Shown: positions 1 to 9,399, numbered from the stretch's first letter. The stretch: DNA of 64,000 nt from Maribacter algicola (GCF_003933245.1 NZ_QUSX01000001.1:806001-870000); one strand, 5' to 3'. The notes: generated by a model from the sequence alone, not told the origin. Numbers and translations: made by a program.

Positions 1-147
1 GATGCATATATCGAAGAGCATCTAAAAGATGCAAATGCAGTCATACCAAGAATCAATCCAGATTTTGACCCAAAAGAATACCACCCAGAACTAATTGGTA
101 TTCAGCCTAATGGTCCAAGAAACAAAACCAAAATAGAAATCGACTGA
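1..147 (+). CDS. 3' end of an unrecognised CDS (partial, runs off the left edge)
   Basis: The window opens inside a reading frame that runs 48 codons to a TGA at 145-147. The visible tail is hydrophilic and rich in Pro, Asp and Glu and ends in KTKIEID. I cannot assign a family from this tail. It is on the same strand as the glycan-degradation genes that follow and ends 31 nt before the next start, so it is probably another member of that cluster; this is inference from position only. Confidence 0.6.
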   Translation, partial: DAYIEEHLKDANAVIPRINPDFDPKEYHPELIGIQPNGPRNKTKIEID

Positions 148-178
148 CATAAGTGATTACTTCAAACAAATTATAAAT

Positions 179-2278
179 ATGAATCAGACCATTTTTCCAA
201 AAATTGTTATAGCCTTTTTTATACTGGGTTCTGTGATGGAAACCGTAGGTCAAAACAAGCCAAATAATAAACGTACTAGTTACTCCGGGGAGACGTTCTC
301 GATGGAAAATGAATATATTAAACTGAACTTTTATAAAAGGGTTCTAGGATGGGGATGGGGCGAAGTGATTTCACCTTCAGGCAAAATGATGGCCGTATTG
401 GAACACTTTGGGGAAATAAAGCTACAAGACCAAGACATTCCCGTTCGTTTTGTTGCTGAAACCTATTCCAAAAAAAAGACCGAAAATGGTGAAGAGGTGG
501 TTTTTGATGTTGCTTCGGTGGTTGTAAAGGAAGTGCTTGATAACACTTCTTTTGAAAATTGGATGGCCTACCCTTACACAGAACCTGCCATAAAGGGAAC
601 CGTGACCTTTACAATTGAAAATGATTCTCGGTTCGTAAAACTAAAATATCGATTAAAATCCACCGGCAATTATAACGCCCAATATATACGCGGACCATGG
701 CTCAAAATAGGTGAAACTTCGTTTGAGACCCAAAAAACAGATGCCTTGCTGCCTGGTGTCGATTGGGCCATAGAAAAGGAATGGACCAGTGGCACGGATT
801 TCTTCAAGGATCCTTGGGCCAAGCGATTTGTACCGCATCCCAACAAAGTATCCGTTCCGGTAATGGCGATAAGTCATAACGGCACAGGTGTGGGACTTTC
901 ATGGAACCCCAAACAAACCGCTTCAAGATGGTTCAATTATCGTGCCCATCGACCACAGCCTGTTTTTGCCTCCCCAAATTTCATAGACCGAAAGAACAAT
1001 CATCTTATGGGGCTGATGGTGCCCGATGCCTCAATTGAAGGACATGAAAATGAGGTGGTCGCCGAGATACCTTTGGAGCTTAAAATTGACCAGACCATAA
1101 ATTTTGACGCCGAATTATGGCTAAGCGATGGTAATAGCATAGCTGTCTTAACCGACTGGGTGAAACAACATGGCCTTCCAGAACCCTCTGAGCCGCGTTG
1201 GCCACATAAAGAAACCCTGGATCGAATTTCAGCTGCATACAACACTAATTTCTGGCATGAAGGAAAAGGTTTTGGGTTGACCCAGCGACCAGAAAAATCC
1301 ATCAAACCCAATGTACCAGAATTCTTATTGCGTTATATCAAGGAGAACAAGAGGAGTAAAATCGCTAGGGAGCTACAGACCAAGGTAGATTGGAGCCTTT
1401 CACAAATGGGCGATGGTTCAAAAACTCAAAATGAACTTATTAAAGAAGGAAATAGGCTATTGGCCGAACAAAAGTCCGATGGTTCCTTTGTTTTCAATCC
1501 AGATGTTATCGACAAAGATGATTTTAAGGTGGCAACCACATTTATAGAACCTATGGGTCTTAGAGGTGAAACCGCCTTGGATATTACCATAAGACCAGCC
1601 ACACGCTTGTTGAAAATAGGAATAAAAACAAAAGATCAACGCTTTTTAGACGCTGCCCAAAGGGCTTTCGACTTTTGCATGGAATATCAAAGACCCGAAG
1701 CAGGCGATTTCTGGGAAACTCCTTTACACGCAGCAAACCTTTTGGCTGCAGGCCATGCAGCCGTGGGAAATTACCTTGCCTACAAAGAATTCAAAGATGA
1801 AAAATACAAGGAAAAGGCCATCTATTGGATGCGCACATTGCTCGCCTTTACCCATCTTTGGGAACCAGAAGACTTACCCCTCTTGTATAACACTAAACCA
1901 GTACTCAGTTCAAGCGATTGGTATTTTGCCAACTGGGTACGTGATCATGTACAGTGGGAAGTACTAGCAGTATTCGCAGATGTGGCCCAAAACAATCTTA
2001 AATGGGATGAAATAGACCCCGAAATTGACTGGTTGCGGTACCAAGAAGGGATTACCAACGCGGCGATTCGATGGATGGCTGCAGTGACTATCGATAGAGA
2101 TTGGTTACCCCATAATTTACCAGAAACACAAGATCGGTACTTCAGAGGAGAGTTCGATTATGCATTTCCAGATACACATAATAGTGTAAGTGGCAACTAC
2201 GGCGGAATGATGATCATGCCCTCTTCTATTGCCGAAAACATTTACTACCTATTAGATAGAAAAGCGGGAAAAAAATGA
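179..2278 (+). CDS. Secreted protein of unrecognised family, probable glycan-active enzyme (alpha-toroid type)
   Basis: 699 residues starting with a signal peptide (short basic start, hydrophobic stretch to about residue 24, ending near VGQ), so it is exported. Residues about 30-330 look beta-rich, with many aromatic residues. Residues about 345-690 look like repeated helical hairpins, as in (alpha/alpha)6-toroid glycoside hydrolases and polysaccharide lyases, with Trp/His-containing stretches such as DFWETPLHAANLLAAGHAA and SSDWYFANWVRDHVQWEV. I do not recognise a named family and cannot point to catalytic residues. Its stop overlaps the next start by 4 nt (ATGA), so it is translationally coupled to the CBM9-like/PKD gene. 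With sulfatases and rhamnose mutarotase downstream, a lyase or hydrolase acting on a sulfated rhamnose-containing glycan is a reasonable inference, not a demonstration. Confidence 0.75.
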   Translation: MNQTIFPKIVIAFFILGSVMETVGQNKPNNKRTSYSGETFSMENEYIKLNFYKRVLGWGWGEVISPSGKMMAVLEHFGEIKLQDQDIPVRFVAETYSKKKTENGEEVVFDVASVVVKEVLDNTSFENWMAYPYTEPAIKGTVTFTIENDSRFVKLKYRLKSTGNYNAQYIRGPWLKIGETSFETQKTDALLPGVDWAIEKEWTSGTDFFKDPWAKRFVPHPNKVSVPVMAISHNGTGVGLSWNPKQTASRWFNYRAHRPQPVFASPNFIDRKNNHLMGLMVPDASIEGHENEVVAEIPLELKIDQTINFDAELWLSDGNSIAVLTDWVKQHGLPEPSEPRWPHKETLDRISAAYNTNFWHEGKGFGLTQRPEKSIKPNVPEFLLRYIKENKRSKIARELQTKVDWSLSQMGDGSKTQNELIKEGNRLLAEQKSDGSFVFNPDVIDKDDFKVATTFIEPMGLRGETALDITIRPATRLLKIGIKTKDQRFLDAAQRAFDFCMEYQRPEAGDFWETPLHAANLLAAGHAAVGNYLAYKEFKDEKYKEKAIYWMRTLLAFTHLWEPEDLPLLYNTKPVLSSSDWYFANWVRDHVQWEVLAVFADVAQNNLKWDEIDPEIDWLRYQEGITNAAIRWMAAVTIDRDWLPHNLPETQDRYFRGEFDYAFPDTHNSVSGNYGGMMIMPSSIAENIYYLLDRKAGKK

Positions 2279-3375
2279 GGACGGGGTTCAAAAAAATGAG
2301 ATTCAAAATTTTATATGGGCTATTGCTGTTATTCTTGATGCCCATTTTTGCAGGTTCCCTTCCAGATCCCGGAAAGGAATATCACATTTTTCAGTTTCCG
2401 AAGAACCAAATTCCCCGAATTGATGGTGAGTTTTCAGACTGGGATATGGTACCGGAATCCTATAATATAGGTCTGGACCAGCTTATGGACACCCGCTTTG
2501 GCAATGGGACAAATCTAGACCCAAAGGATTTTGATATCTCCGTAAAGGTAGGTTGGGTAAAAGGACTTAATAGGTTGTATTTCTATTTGGAAATGTATGA
2601 TGATTATTGGGATTTTAACGACGCGGCACTCGGCCAGGATATTTTTGAGTTGGTAGTAGATGGAAACCTATCCGCAGGCCCGTTCATCAAACAGCACAAT
2701 GGCAACAAAGACAAAATTTCTGTAGAGGAATTACATTTTAAAGGTCATGGTGCCCATGCTCAAAACTACCATATTTTCACTCCAGTCCAAGATAAGGATG
2801 CTGTCATGATATGGGGAAATACACCTTGGATAAAGGAGTTTCCACATTTTAATGTGGCCTACGATTATGCTTTCGAGCATTCGGAAAGTGGAAAATTAAA
2901 AATGGAGTTTTGGATGACTCCGTTTGACCATGCATCTGTTGAAGGCTTCCAAGAATCCACTGTGACCCAGTTGAAAGAAAACAATCGTATTGGGGTTTCT
3001 TGGTGCTTCCTTGATTTTGATGGTGAGGCTTGTGAATCGTTTATGAACTTGGCACACGACACCAAAATGATTTATGATGCTTCGTACCTCAATATTTTTC
3101 GGTTGATGCCCCTAGAAAAAAAGTTTACAGAACCCATCGAAGCCAATTGGGACTTTGTTGAACTGGACCGTGACCAACGGTGGTTTCAATTTAAGGATGA
3201 ATCCAAAGGAAACATTACAAGCTGGCATTGGGATTTTGGTGATGGAAATTCGTCAACCGATCAACATCCCTCGCACCGGTACAACGAGGCCGGCGAATGG
3301 ACCATAATACTAACGGTAGAAGGTCCAGAAGGTAAATCGATACGTTCCAAAGTTTGGGATGTCGTAACAAAATAA
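2275..3375 (+). CDS. Secreted CBM9-like domain protein with C-terminal PKD domain
   Basis: 366 residues. The ATG at 2275 overlaps the preceding stop; an in-frame ATG at 2296 gives a cleaner signal peptide (MRFKILYGLLLLFLMPIFAG) and is an equally good start. Residues about 45-290 begin with IPRIDGEFSDWDMV, the xIDGxxxDW opening typical of CBM9-like carbohydrate-binding beta-sandwiches. The last 65 residues form a PKD fold (WHWDFGDGNSS, then HRYNEAGEWTIILTV). No catalytic motif is visible, so a binding or accessory role at the cell surface or outside the cell is likely. It sits between the unrecognised enzyme and the GH71/99-like gene, which has its own CBM9-like tail, so the cluster carries two related binding modules. 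The product is inferred from domain look, not from a search. Confidence 0.78.
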   Translation: MRTGFKKMRFKILYGLLLLFLMPIFAGSLPDPGKEYHIFQFPKNQIPRIDGEFSDWDMVPESYNIGLDQLMDTRFGNGTNLDPKDFDISVKVGWVKGLNRLYFYLEMYDDYWDFNDAALGQDIFELVVDGNLSAGPFIKQHNGNKDKISVEELHFKGHGAHAQNYHIFTPVQDKDAVMIWGNTPWIKEFPHFNVAYDYAFEHSESGKLKMEFWMTPFDHASVEGFQESTVTQLKENNRIGVSWCFLDFDGEACESFMNLAHDTKMIYDASYLNIFRLMPLEKKFTEPIEANWDFVELDRDQRWFQFKDESKGNITSWHWDFGDGNSSTDQHPSHRYNEAGEWTIILTVEGPEGKSIRSKVWDVVTK

Positions 3376-3384
3376 ACTATATAC

Positions 3385-5208
3385 ATGAAATTAGGATTAT
3401 TGTGTAAAATTTGCCTTCAAACCATTAGTTTAATGGTTCTTGGCTTAGGCATTATAAACGCTCAAAAATCATCATCTCCACTTGTCTCCCAACAATTTGC
3501 AGATACCTGGAGCGCTACCGATGATCTTCAGCGCAGCTTGCCATTGAACAAAGAAACCGGGAATCTTGAAAAAGATAAGTTCGTGGGCATCTTTTACTTT
3601 ACGTGGCTCGGTGCCCATGGACATGACGAACACACCCAGACCCTTCCGGACGAAGGGGTACATCCCAAAACGGTTGCTGATACTCTTAGTCCTTATGATA
3701 TTACTGAAATTATAAAGGCAAACCCAAAAAACCCAAAATATGGTCCGGTCAAGGCTTTTCATCATTGGGGTGAACCTTATTTTGGTTATTATTTAACCAA
3801 TGACGAATGGGTCATTATGAAACATGCCCAATTATTGTCCGATGCAGGTATTGATGTCATTGTTTTTGATGTAACCAATTCCTTGGCATATCTTCCCCAA
3901 GTCAAAAAAATTTGTAGGGTTTTCACAGAGCTTGAGAAAAAGGGTTGGGCAGTACCCAAAATTGCCTTCTTGACCAACACCAAGCATGTTGAGACCACGG
4001 AGAAAATATACAACGGCTTTTATAAGAAAGGGCTTTACAGAAATCTTTGGTTTTATTGGAAAGGCAAGCCACTTTTAATGGGTAATAACGAAGGCTTGAA
4101 TGCCGAACTGACCGATTATTTCAACTTTAGAAGATCCTGGGCCTGGACGGATGGCCAAGAATGGTTTGGAGACGGAAAGGACAAATGGCCCTGGATCGAT
4201 CATTATCCGCAGAACTTTGGTTGGCACGATTCTCCCGATATACCGGAACAAATTGTGGTTTCAACTGCGCAACACCCTATTTCCAATATTGGACGCAGTT
4301 TCCATAATGGAAAACAGCCGTCACCAGACAGTATTCAATCTGGGAAGGGGCTATTTTTTGATGAGCAATGGAGAAGGGCGCTAGAGGTAGACCCCGAATT
4401 TGTGTTCATTACCGGGTGGAACGAATGGGTGGCCATGCGGTTTGATGATGGCAAGGCCAAAAACATGATGGGCCAGCCTATTAAAAAAGGAGAAACCTAT
4501 TTTGTTGACCAATATAATGCCGAATTCAGCAGGGATATTGAACCCATGAAAGGTGGCTTTAAAGACAATTATTATTATCAAATGGTGGCCAATATCAGGA
4601 AATTCAAGGGTACTAGACCGCTTTCTCAAGATCCAGGCCGCCACAAAATAAAAATTGACGGTAGATTTGGTGATTGGGAAAAAGTTTCCACCTCCTATTA
4701 CGACCATGAAGGAGATATTCTTCATCGATCACATCCTGGTTGGGGCCGAATAACGGTATACCAAAACGCTTCGGGAAGAAATGATCTGGTAGAGGCAAAG
4801 GTTGCTGAAAATTCTCAGAACCTTTATTTTCTCCTCAAGATTTCAGAAAAATTTGAAACCAAGGAATGGCCTACGGGTCTAATCCTTTTTATCAAGGACA
4901 CCGAATCCAATCAACCTGCCTGGGAAGGGTTTCATTACATGATTAAAATCGGGGTGAACGGTTTACAACTTCATGAATCTGAAGGGGGATGGATTTGGAA
5001 GGAAAAAGCTAAAATTGACTCAAAGTTATCGGGCAATGCATTAGAACTCGCCATTCCAAAATCGGTTTTGAACCTAAAAGGAAAAAATCTGGAATTCAAA
5101 TGGGCCGATAACACTTCCACCGGTGGGGATATCATGAAATTCTATGATCAAGGCGATGTTGCCCCAAACGCCAGATTCACCTATCGGTATAAAATCATAA
5201 ATCCGTAA
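3385..5208 (+). CDS. GH71/GH99-like glycoside hydrolase with C-terminal CBM9-like domain
   Basis: 607 residues with a signal peptide (hydrophobic to about residue 26, ending INAQ). Residues about 60-400 resemble the TIM-barrel glycosidases grouped as GH71/99-like: an early strand KFVGIFYFTWLG, then DAGIDVIVFDVTN, and a late strand FVFITGWNEWVAMRF near residue 340-355. Residues about 418-607 start with KIKIDGRFGDWEKV, the same xIDGxxxDW signature as the upstream protein, so this is probably a CBM9-like tail. The gene lies 9 nt after the PKD gene and 10 nt before rhaM, fitting one operon. GH99 members cut inside alpha-mannosides, but distant homologues in Bacteroidota clusters have other or unknown substrates, so no substrate is claimed. 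Confidence 0.78.
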   Translation: MKLGLLCKICLQTISLMVLGLGIINAQKSSSPLVSQQFADTWSATDDLQRSLPLNKETGNLEKDKFVGIFYFTWLGAHGHDEHTQTLPDEGVHPKTVADTLSPYDITEIIKANPKNPKYGPVKAFHHWGEPYFGYYLTNDEWVIMKHAQLLSDAGIDVIVFDVTNSLAYLPQVKKICRVFTELEKKGWAVPKIAFLTNTKHVETTEKIYNGFYKKGLYRNLWFYWKGKPLLMGNNEGLNAELTDYFNFRRSWAWTDGQEWFGDGKDKWPWIDHYPQNFGWHDSPDIPEQIVVSTAQHPISNIGRSFHNGKQPSPDSIQSGKGLFFDEQWRRALEVDPEFVFITGWNEWVAMRFDDGKAKNMMGQPIKKGETYFVDQYNAEFSRDIEPMKGGFKDNYYYQMVANIRKFKGTRPLSQDPGRHKIKIDGRFGDWEKVSTSYYDHEGDILHRSHPGWGRITVYQNASGRNDLVEAKVAENSQNLYFLLKISEKFETKEWPTGLILFIKDTESNQPAWEGFHYMIKIGVNGLQLHESEGGWIWKEKAKIDSKLSGNALELAIPKSVLNLKGKNLEFKWADNTSTGGDIMKFYDQGDVAPNARFTYRYKIINP

Positions 5209-5218
5209 AATAAAGAAC

Positions 5219-5533
5219 ATGATTAGAAAAGCCTTTAAAATGAAATTGTTTCCCAATAAGGTCCAGGAGTACACCCAAAGGCATAATCCCATTTGGCCAG
5301 AACTTGAGGATACACTCAAAAAGCATGGTGTAACTAACTACAGTATTTTTTTGGATTCAGATACAGATACACTCTTTGGCTATGCCGAAATTGAATCTGA
5401 AGAAAAATGGAATGCCATTGCAGAAACAACCATCTGTAAAAAATGGTGGGCCTACATGGCCGATTTAATGGAGACCCATGATGACAATAGTCCTGTATCA
5501 AAAGAATTGAACTCTGTATTTTATATGTCTTAG
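5219..5533 (+). CDS. rhaM: L-rhamnose mutarotase
   Basis: 104 residues, the usual length for RhaM/YiiL. It shows the family pattern RKAFKMKLFPNKVQEYTQRH near the start, PIWPELEDTLKKHGVTNYSIFLD, LFGYAEIESEEKWNAIA, and KKWWAYMADLMET near the end; the paired Trp and the His near residue 20 belong to the active-site region of the family. The enzyme interconverts alpha and beta L-rhamnose in the cytoplasm and speeds entry of the sugar into catabolism. It sits tightly between the glycosidase and the first sulfatase (10 and 3 nt gaps). It is the strongest clue that the glycan broken down by this cluster contains L-rhamnose. Confidence 0.93.
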   Translation: MIRKAFKMKLFPNKVQEYTQRHNPIWPELEDTLKKHGVTNYSIFLDSDTDTLFGYAEIESEEKWNAIAETTICKKWWAYMADLMETHDDNSPVSKELNSVFYMS

Positions 5534-5536
5534 CCT

Positions 5537-7009
5537 ATGAAAACATTGATATATTTTACTTTAATTTCATTTCTAGCAATAACGTTTGCTTGCAAAGAAA
5601 AAACTCAAGAGGAGCCCAAAACTAAACAACCACTCAATGTTGTACTGATCCTTACCGACGACCAGGGTGCACATCTGTCCGCTCTTGGAACCAAAGGAAT
5701 TGAAACGCCGAACGTTGATGCATTGGCAAAAAATGGAATGATGTTTACCAACTCTTTTGCTGTTGTCCCTTCATGTTCACCCAGTAGAAGTTCCATAATG
5801 ACGGGCATGTACCCTCATGCCAATGGACATTGGCGGAATACAATAACACCCAAACTATCTGACGGGGACAAAGAATTTACCAGGGCATCTTCCACCGTGG
5901 ACAAAGTGGGCATCCATGAGTATATTGAAACACTTCCTGAGATACTTCAAGAAAATGGATACTTCACCGCTATCACGCAAAAGTTCCACATGAGTCCGCC
6001 ATGGAAGTTTCCATATAGCGCAAGAAATGCCGTTCAAAATAGTCCAGAAGAATTCAAGAGGGTCATTTCTGATTTTATCACTGAGGCGGATGACAAACCT
6101 TTCTTTTTTCAGGCCAATATTGCCCCTCCCCATCGAAATCTGGATAAACACATGGAAGATTTTCCGGAATTCCTTCCCCATAGAGACAGCATTGAAGTTC
6201 CCGAATATTTGGCTGATACTCCTGCTATGCGAGAAGATTTGGCCAAATATTATGGCTCTGTACAGTTGGCAGATGCCTGTGCGGGGAGTATTATGAATGT
6301 TTTGAAGGAAAAAGGACTCCTGGAAAATACCTTGATCATCTATACCGGCGACCAAGGTGAGCCTTACCATCGGGCAAAAGCATCACCGTATTACGCCGGT
6401 CTCCAAGTACCCTTTGTAGCGAGTGGCCCAATGGTACAGAAAGACAAGGTTTCCGAGGCGTTGATATCGCATATCGATATTATGCCTACTATATTGGATT
6501 ATTTGGAAATCGATATTCCCGAAACGGTTCAAGGTAATTCATTAAAGCCTGTTTTTTCTGGAGAATCCGAAAAAGTACAAGGACGTAATTATGTCTTCGG
6601 TGAACATAACTCTCACGGTCCCATAAGAGCAGAACACTATCCCAGCAGGGTAATCTTTGATGGAAGATTTTACTATATCCAAAATTTGATGCATCAAAAA
6701 ACATACGAATTACCCGCAGATCTGATGGTAGAGAAAGGATGGGGCAATGGAAGCTACCAAGCGACCTTGAATGCAGAGCTAACACACCCTGTTCAATACA
6801 AACTATTAAGACAGTTGGAATCGGGTCGCCCATTCGAGGAATTGTACGACATGCAAAACGATCCCGGGCAATTAATAAATCTAGCAGGAAAAGAAGCTTA
6901 TCTTGAAAAACAGGAAGAACTCAAAAATGCACTTTTAAAATGGCGGGATGAATCGAATGATTTGTCTGACGACCCACAAGACATTAAAACCAGACAATCA
7001 CAACTTTAA
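5537..7009 (+). CDS. Lipoprotein sulfatase (formylglycine type, S1 family)
   Basis: 490 residues. A lipoprotein signal ends FLAITFAC with the acylated Cys at residue 19. The alkaline-phosphatase-like fold opens with VVLILTDDQGAH (metal-binding DD at 41-42). The activation site is CSPSR starting at Cys80, which a maturase would convert to formylglycine, followed by SSIMTGMYPH. A second metal/substrate region, IIYTGDQGEPYH, lies about residue 275. The length is normal for family S1. It removes sulfate esters from oligosaccharides in the periplasm or at the surface. It starts 3 nt after rhaM and is followed 5 nt later by a second sulfatase. No sulfatase-maturating enzyme gene is in the window, so it must lie elsewhere. 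The S1 subfamily and the position of the sulfate attacked cannot be told by eye. Confidence 0.92.
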   Translation: MKTLIYFTLISFLAITFACKEKTQEEPKTKQPLNVVLILTDDQGAHLSALGTKGIETPNVDALAKNGMMFTNSFAVVPSCSPSRSSIMTGMYPHANGHWRNTITPKLSDGDKEFTRASSTVDKVGIHEYIETLPEILQENGYFTAITQKFHMSPPWKFPYSARNAVQNSPEEFKRVISDFITEADDKPFFFQANIAPPHRNLDKHMEDFPEFLPHRDSIEVPEYLADTPAMREDLAKYYGSVQLADACAGSIMNVLKEKGLLENTLIIYTGDQGEPYHRAKASPYYAGLQVPFVASGPMVQKDKVSEALISHIDIMPTILDYLEIDIPETVQGNSLKPVFSGESEKVQGRNYVFGEHNSHGPIRAEHYPSRVIFDGRFYYIQNLMHQKTYELPADLMVEKGWGNGSYQATLNAELTHPVQYKLLRQLESGRPFEELYDMQNDPGQLINLAGKEAYLEKQEELKNALLKWRDESNDLSDDPQDIKTRQSQL

Positions 7010-7014
7010 ACTAT

Positions 7015-8517
7015 ATGAAACGAGCAGTACAGTTAATAATGATGATATACATTGGTGGTATTCTTTATAGTTGCAAAAACAACAATGCAAAAGACCCTGA
7101 CGTGTCATCCAACAAAAAAACCATTTCTAACCGGCCAAATATAATTTTCATCATGGACGACCAACACCGTTGGGATGCACTAGGGAAGATAAATAGTCAG
7201 GTAATCACCCCTACCTTGGACAGTCTTGCTACTCATGGTATTTATTTCAGCCAAGCGGTTTGCCAAGCACCTATGTGTGTTCCGAGCAGAAACTCGATTA
7301 TGTTTGGTCTATATCCAAATCAAACAGGTGTTTTCCGTAATAACGGAGGTGTTCCCGATTCATTAATGCCGGGTAAGACAATGGCACAATATTTTATGGA
7401 TGCTGGCTATGAGACTGCAGGCTTCGGCAAAACGCACTGGGGCAAATACAAAACGAACACTAGAGGATTTGAAACGCGCTATGTTTCTGAAATTCCTGAA
7501 GAAGGAGCTATTAGTATGGCAGAAATGAATCCGGACGCCAAGGCAAGATATGATGCCGAAATAGCGCCCATGGGTGCTGGAGAGGAAAACAATCTTGGCT
7601 ACCTTGGATTTACCAGTAAACTGCCCGAAGAGGACCACAGGGATGGATGGATTACCAAGCAGGCCATTGACTACATCAAAAAGCGAAATGATGATAGGCC
7701 ACTATTCCTTTATCTATCTTATATGAAACCACATGCAGGCCATAATGTTCCCGAAGGTTACGAAGACCTGTATGCTGCAGATACCATCCAATATGCGCAA
7801 CAACCTCCGTGGAAAGCAGATTATTCACCACATAGCAAAGGAGTGAATAGGCGTGATATGTACGAGGGCTATTGGAAAAATGCTTCTGAAGAGGAATGGA
7901 AGCTGATGACAATGCGATACTATGCAAACGTTACTTGGATAGACAACATGATGGGCAAAACCTTAAAAGCACTAAAGGATAAGGGAATCTTGGACAATGC
8001 CATTGTCATTTATACTTCGGACCATGGGGAAATGTTGGGGGAACGTTACTATCGCTTCAACAAATACAATTTGTACGAATCTAGCGTACGAGTTCCTATG
8101 ATTCTTTCAGGAAATGCATTGCCAAATACCATTCAAAAAAATACAGTTAACAATAAGCCCGTAGAAAATATTGATATTCTGCCCACTTTGCTCAACGCAG
8201 CAAATATTGATTTGAATAAAGAACTGCCTGGCAAAGACTTATTGGGCGCTATAGGTAGAACTGGCAGCTTCTCGGCCCTACATGAGCGTGACGGAGAGGC
8301 TGCATTTATGTGGCGTACTCAAGAATATAAGTTGATTTTGGTCTTTGAACGGCAAAAAATGGTCAAAGACTACAAAGAAGAGCATATTCTTACAGGTGAG
8401 TTCTATAACCTCACCCAAGACCCCAATGAATGGGATGATCTATATGGAAATGTGAGTGTCCAAGACGTTCAGGATAAGTTAACCAAAGCACTTGTTGCTC
8501 ATTTACAGCAGCAGTAA
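7015..8517 (+). CDS. Lipoprotein sulfatase (formylglycine type, S1 family)
   Basis: 500 residues with a lipoprotein signal ending GILYSC (Cys20). It opens with NIIFIMDDQHRWDALG (metal-binding DD at 48-49). The formylglycine site is CVPSR from Cys88, a C-x-P-S-R variant with Val, then NSIMFGLYPNQTG. The catalytic/metal segment IVIYTSDHGEMLGER lies near residue 325-340. It differs clearly from the preceding sulfatase, so the two probably remove different sulfate groups from one substrate. It is the last gene of the cluster; the next 43 nt lead straight into decayed mobile DNA on the other strand, so the cluster may have been shortened on this side. Confidence 0.92.
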   Translation: MKRAVQLIMMIYIGGILYSCKNNNAKDPDVSSNKKTISNRPNIIFIMDDQHRWDALGKINSQVITPTLDSLATHGIYFSQAVCQAPMCVPSRNSIMFGLYPNQTGVFRNNGGVPDSLMPGKTMAQYFMDAGYETAGFGKTHWGKYKTNTRGFETRYVSEIPEEGAISMAEMNPDAKARYDAEIAPMGAGEENNLGYLGFTSKLPEEDHRDGWITKQAIDYIKKRNDDRPLFLYLSYMKPHAGHNVPEGYEDLYAADTIQYAQQPPWKADYSPHSKGVNRRDMYEGYWKNASEEEWKLMTMRYYANVTWIDNMMGKTLKALKDKGILDNAIVIYTSDHGEMLGERYYRFNKYNLYESSVRVPMILSGNALPNTIQKNTVNNKPVENIDILPTLLNAANIDLNKELPGKDLLGAIGRTGSFSALHERDGEAAFMWRTQEYKLILVFERQKMVKDYKEEHILTGEFYNLTQDPNEWDDLYGNVSVQDVQDKLTKALVAHLQQQ

Positions 8518-8560
8518 AGCGCAATCGTTAAGCTTTAATCTGACATGTTAATTTTTTCAA

Positions 8561-9301
8561 TCAGTCAATCCTTAGAAAAAAGAATGGCTCAAAAAGTGCC
8601 ACTACCATCCCAGGGGAAATTGTCATTTGCCCATTACGGACAAATTCCTTGAAACCCTCGATTAATCCAGCCAATTTGATAAGCTGGCGGATATAGTTTT
8701 CTGATCGCTCTAAACGTTTTGCAATCTCAACGGGCTCGTAACGGTCCAACAAAAACTGGAAGTCCTCGACCTCCTCCGTGGGTTTCACGTTCATTCATTG
8801 TAGGTTTTCAATAATCTGTACTTCAAGAACTTCAGGGTCGACATAATCCCTCACCATAGTGCCGATATTGGTCAATACTGCCAATTTACTGTCATGAAAC
8901 CGCCTTTCACCCATGACGATGATGTAGCCTTCAACATAATTGTGTAGGGTATTCGGTTGCAACACTTCATGTTCTGCAAAGCTCTGAGCCAAATGATTCG
9001 GACTTTGATCATCAAAAGTTTTTCGGGGTTGACGCGGTTTTGGGGAAACCGAACCGATTTCCAACATTTGGATTTGTGGAACATCTTCCACTTTTCCGGA
9101 ACTATTCGTTGTCTTTTCTTGGCGGCTTGCCCATTGTTTCTCCTTTGGACCGCTCTTTGTTTTGTTGGTGCTTATATAATTTTTTGGATTTTCCTTAAAC
9201 AATATTTGAGCATTGACCAAGCGGAAGTCAAAATATTGGTGTGGCAAGGAAACGGAATAAACAGTGACCAATGGAATGGCTTTAAGCCGTCCCTTGTCCA
9301 A
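8561..9301 (-). pseudogene. Decayed ParB/Spo0J-family partition gene (nonsense codon and 3' truncation)
   Basis: Read on the minus strand, the ParB N-terminal core is clear: LEIGSVSPKPRQPRKTFDD, AEHEVLQPNTL, IIVMGERRFHDSKLA and LEVQIIENLQ. A TGA at 8795-8797 interrupts the frame exactly where family members continue ENLQR; CGA to TGA is the simplest reading. The same frame then goes on with KPTEEVEDFQFLLDRYEPV and the helix-turn-helix segment EIAKRLERSENYIRQLIKL, and breaks off soon after ALFEP, far short of a full-length protein. The start is also unclear: family-like sequence begins near STNKTKSGP, preceded by an ATA rather than ATG. Such ParB proteins are carried by plasmids and conjugative elements of Bacteroidota. 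It is most likely non-functional. Confidence 0.8.
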
Positions 9302-9399
9302 GAAAATTATGCTAGCTTAACTTTTGGGAATATTGGATAGCTACATATCTCACTCCTTAAAGTTATTCTGAAGTTATGGAAAGTTTCCCCTTTTATGCA

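Noticed and set aside
8957..9340. 127-codon ORF on the + strand over the parB relic
   Set aside because: It lies antisense to clear ParB-family similarity, so it is a shadow frame.
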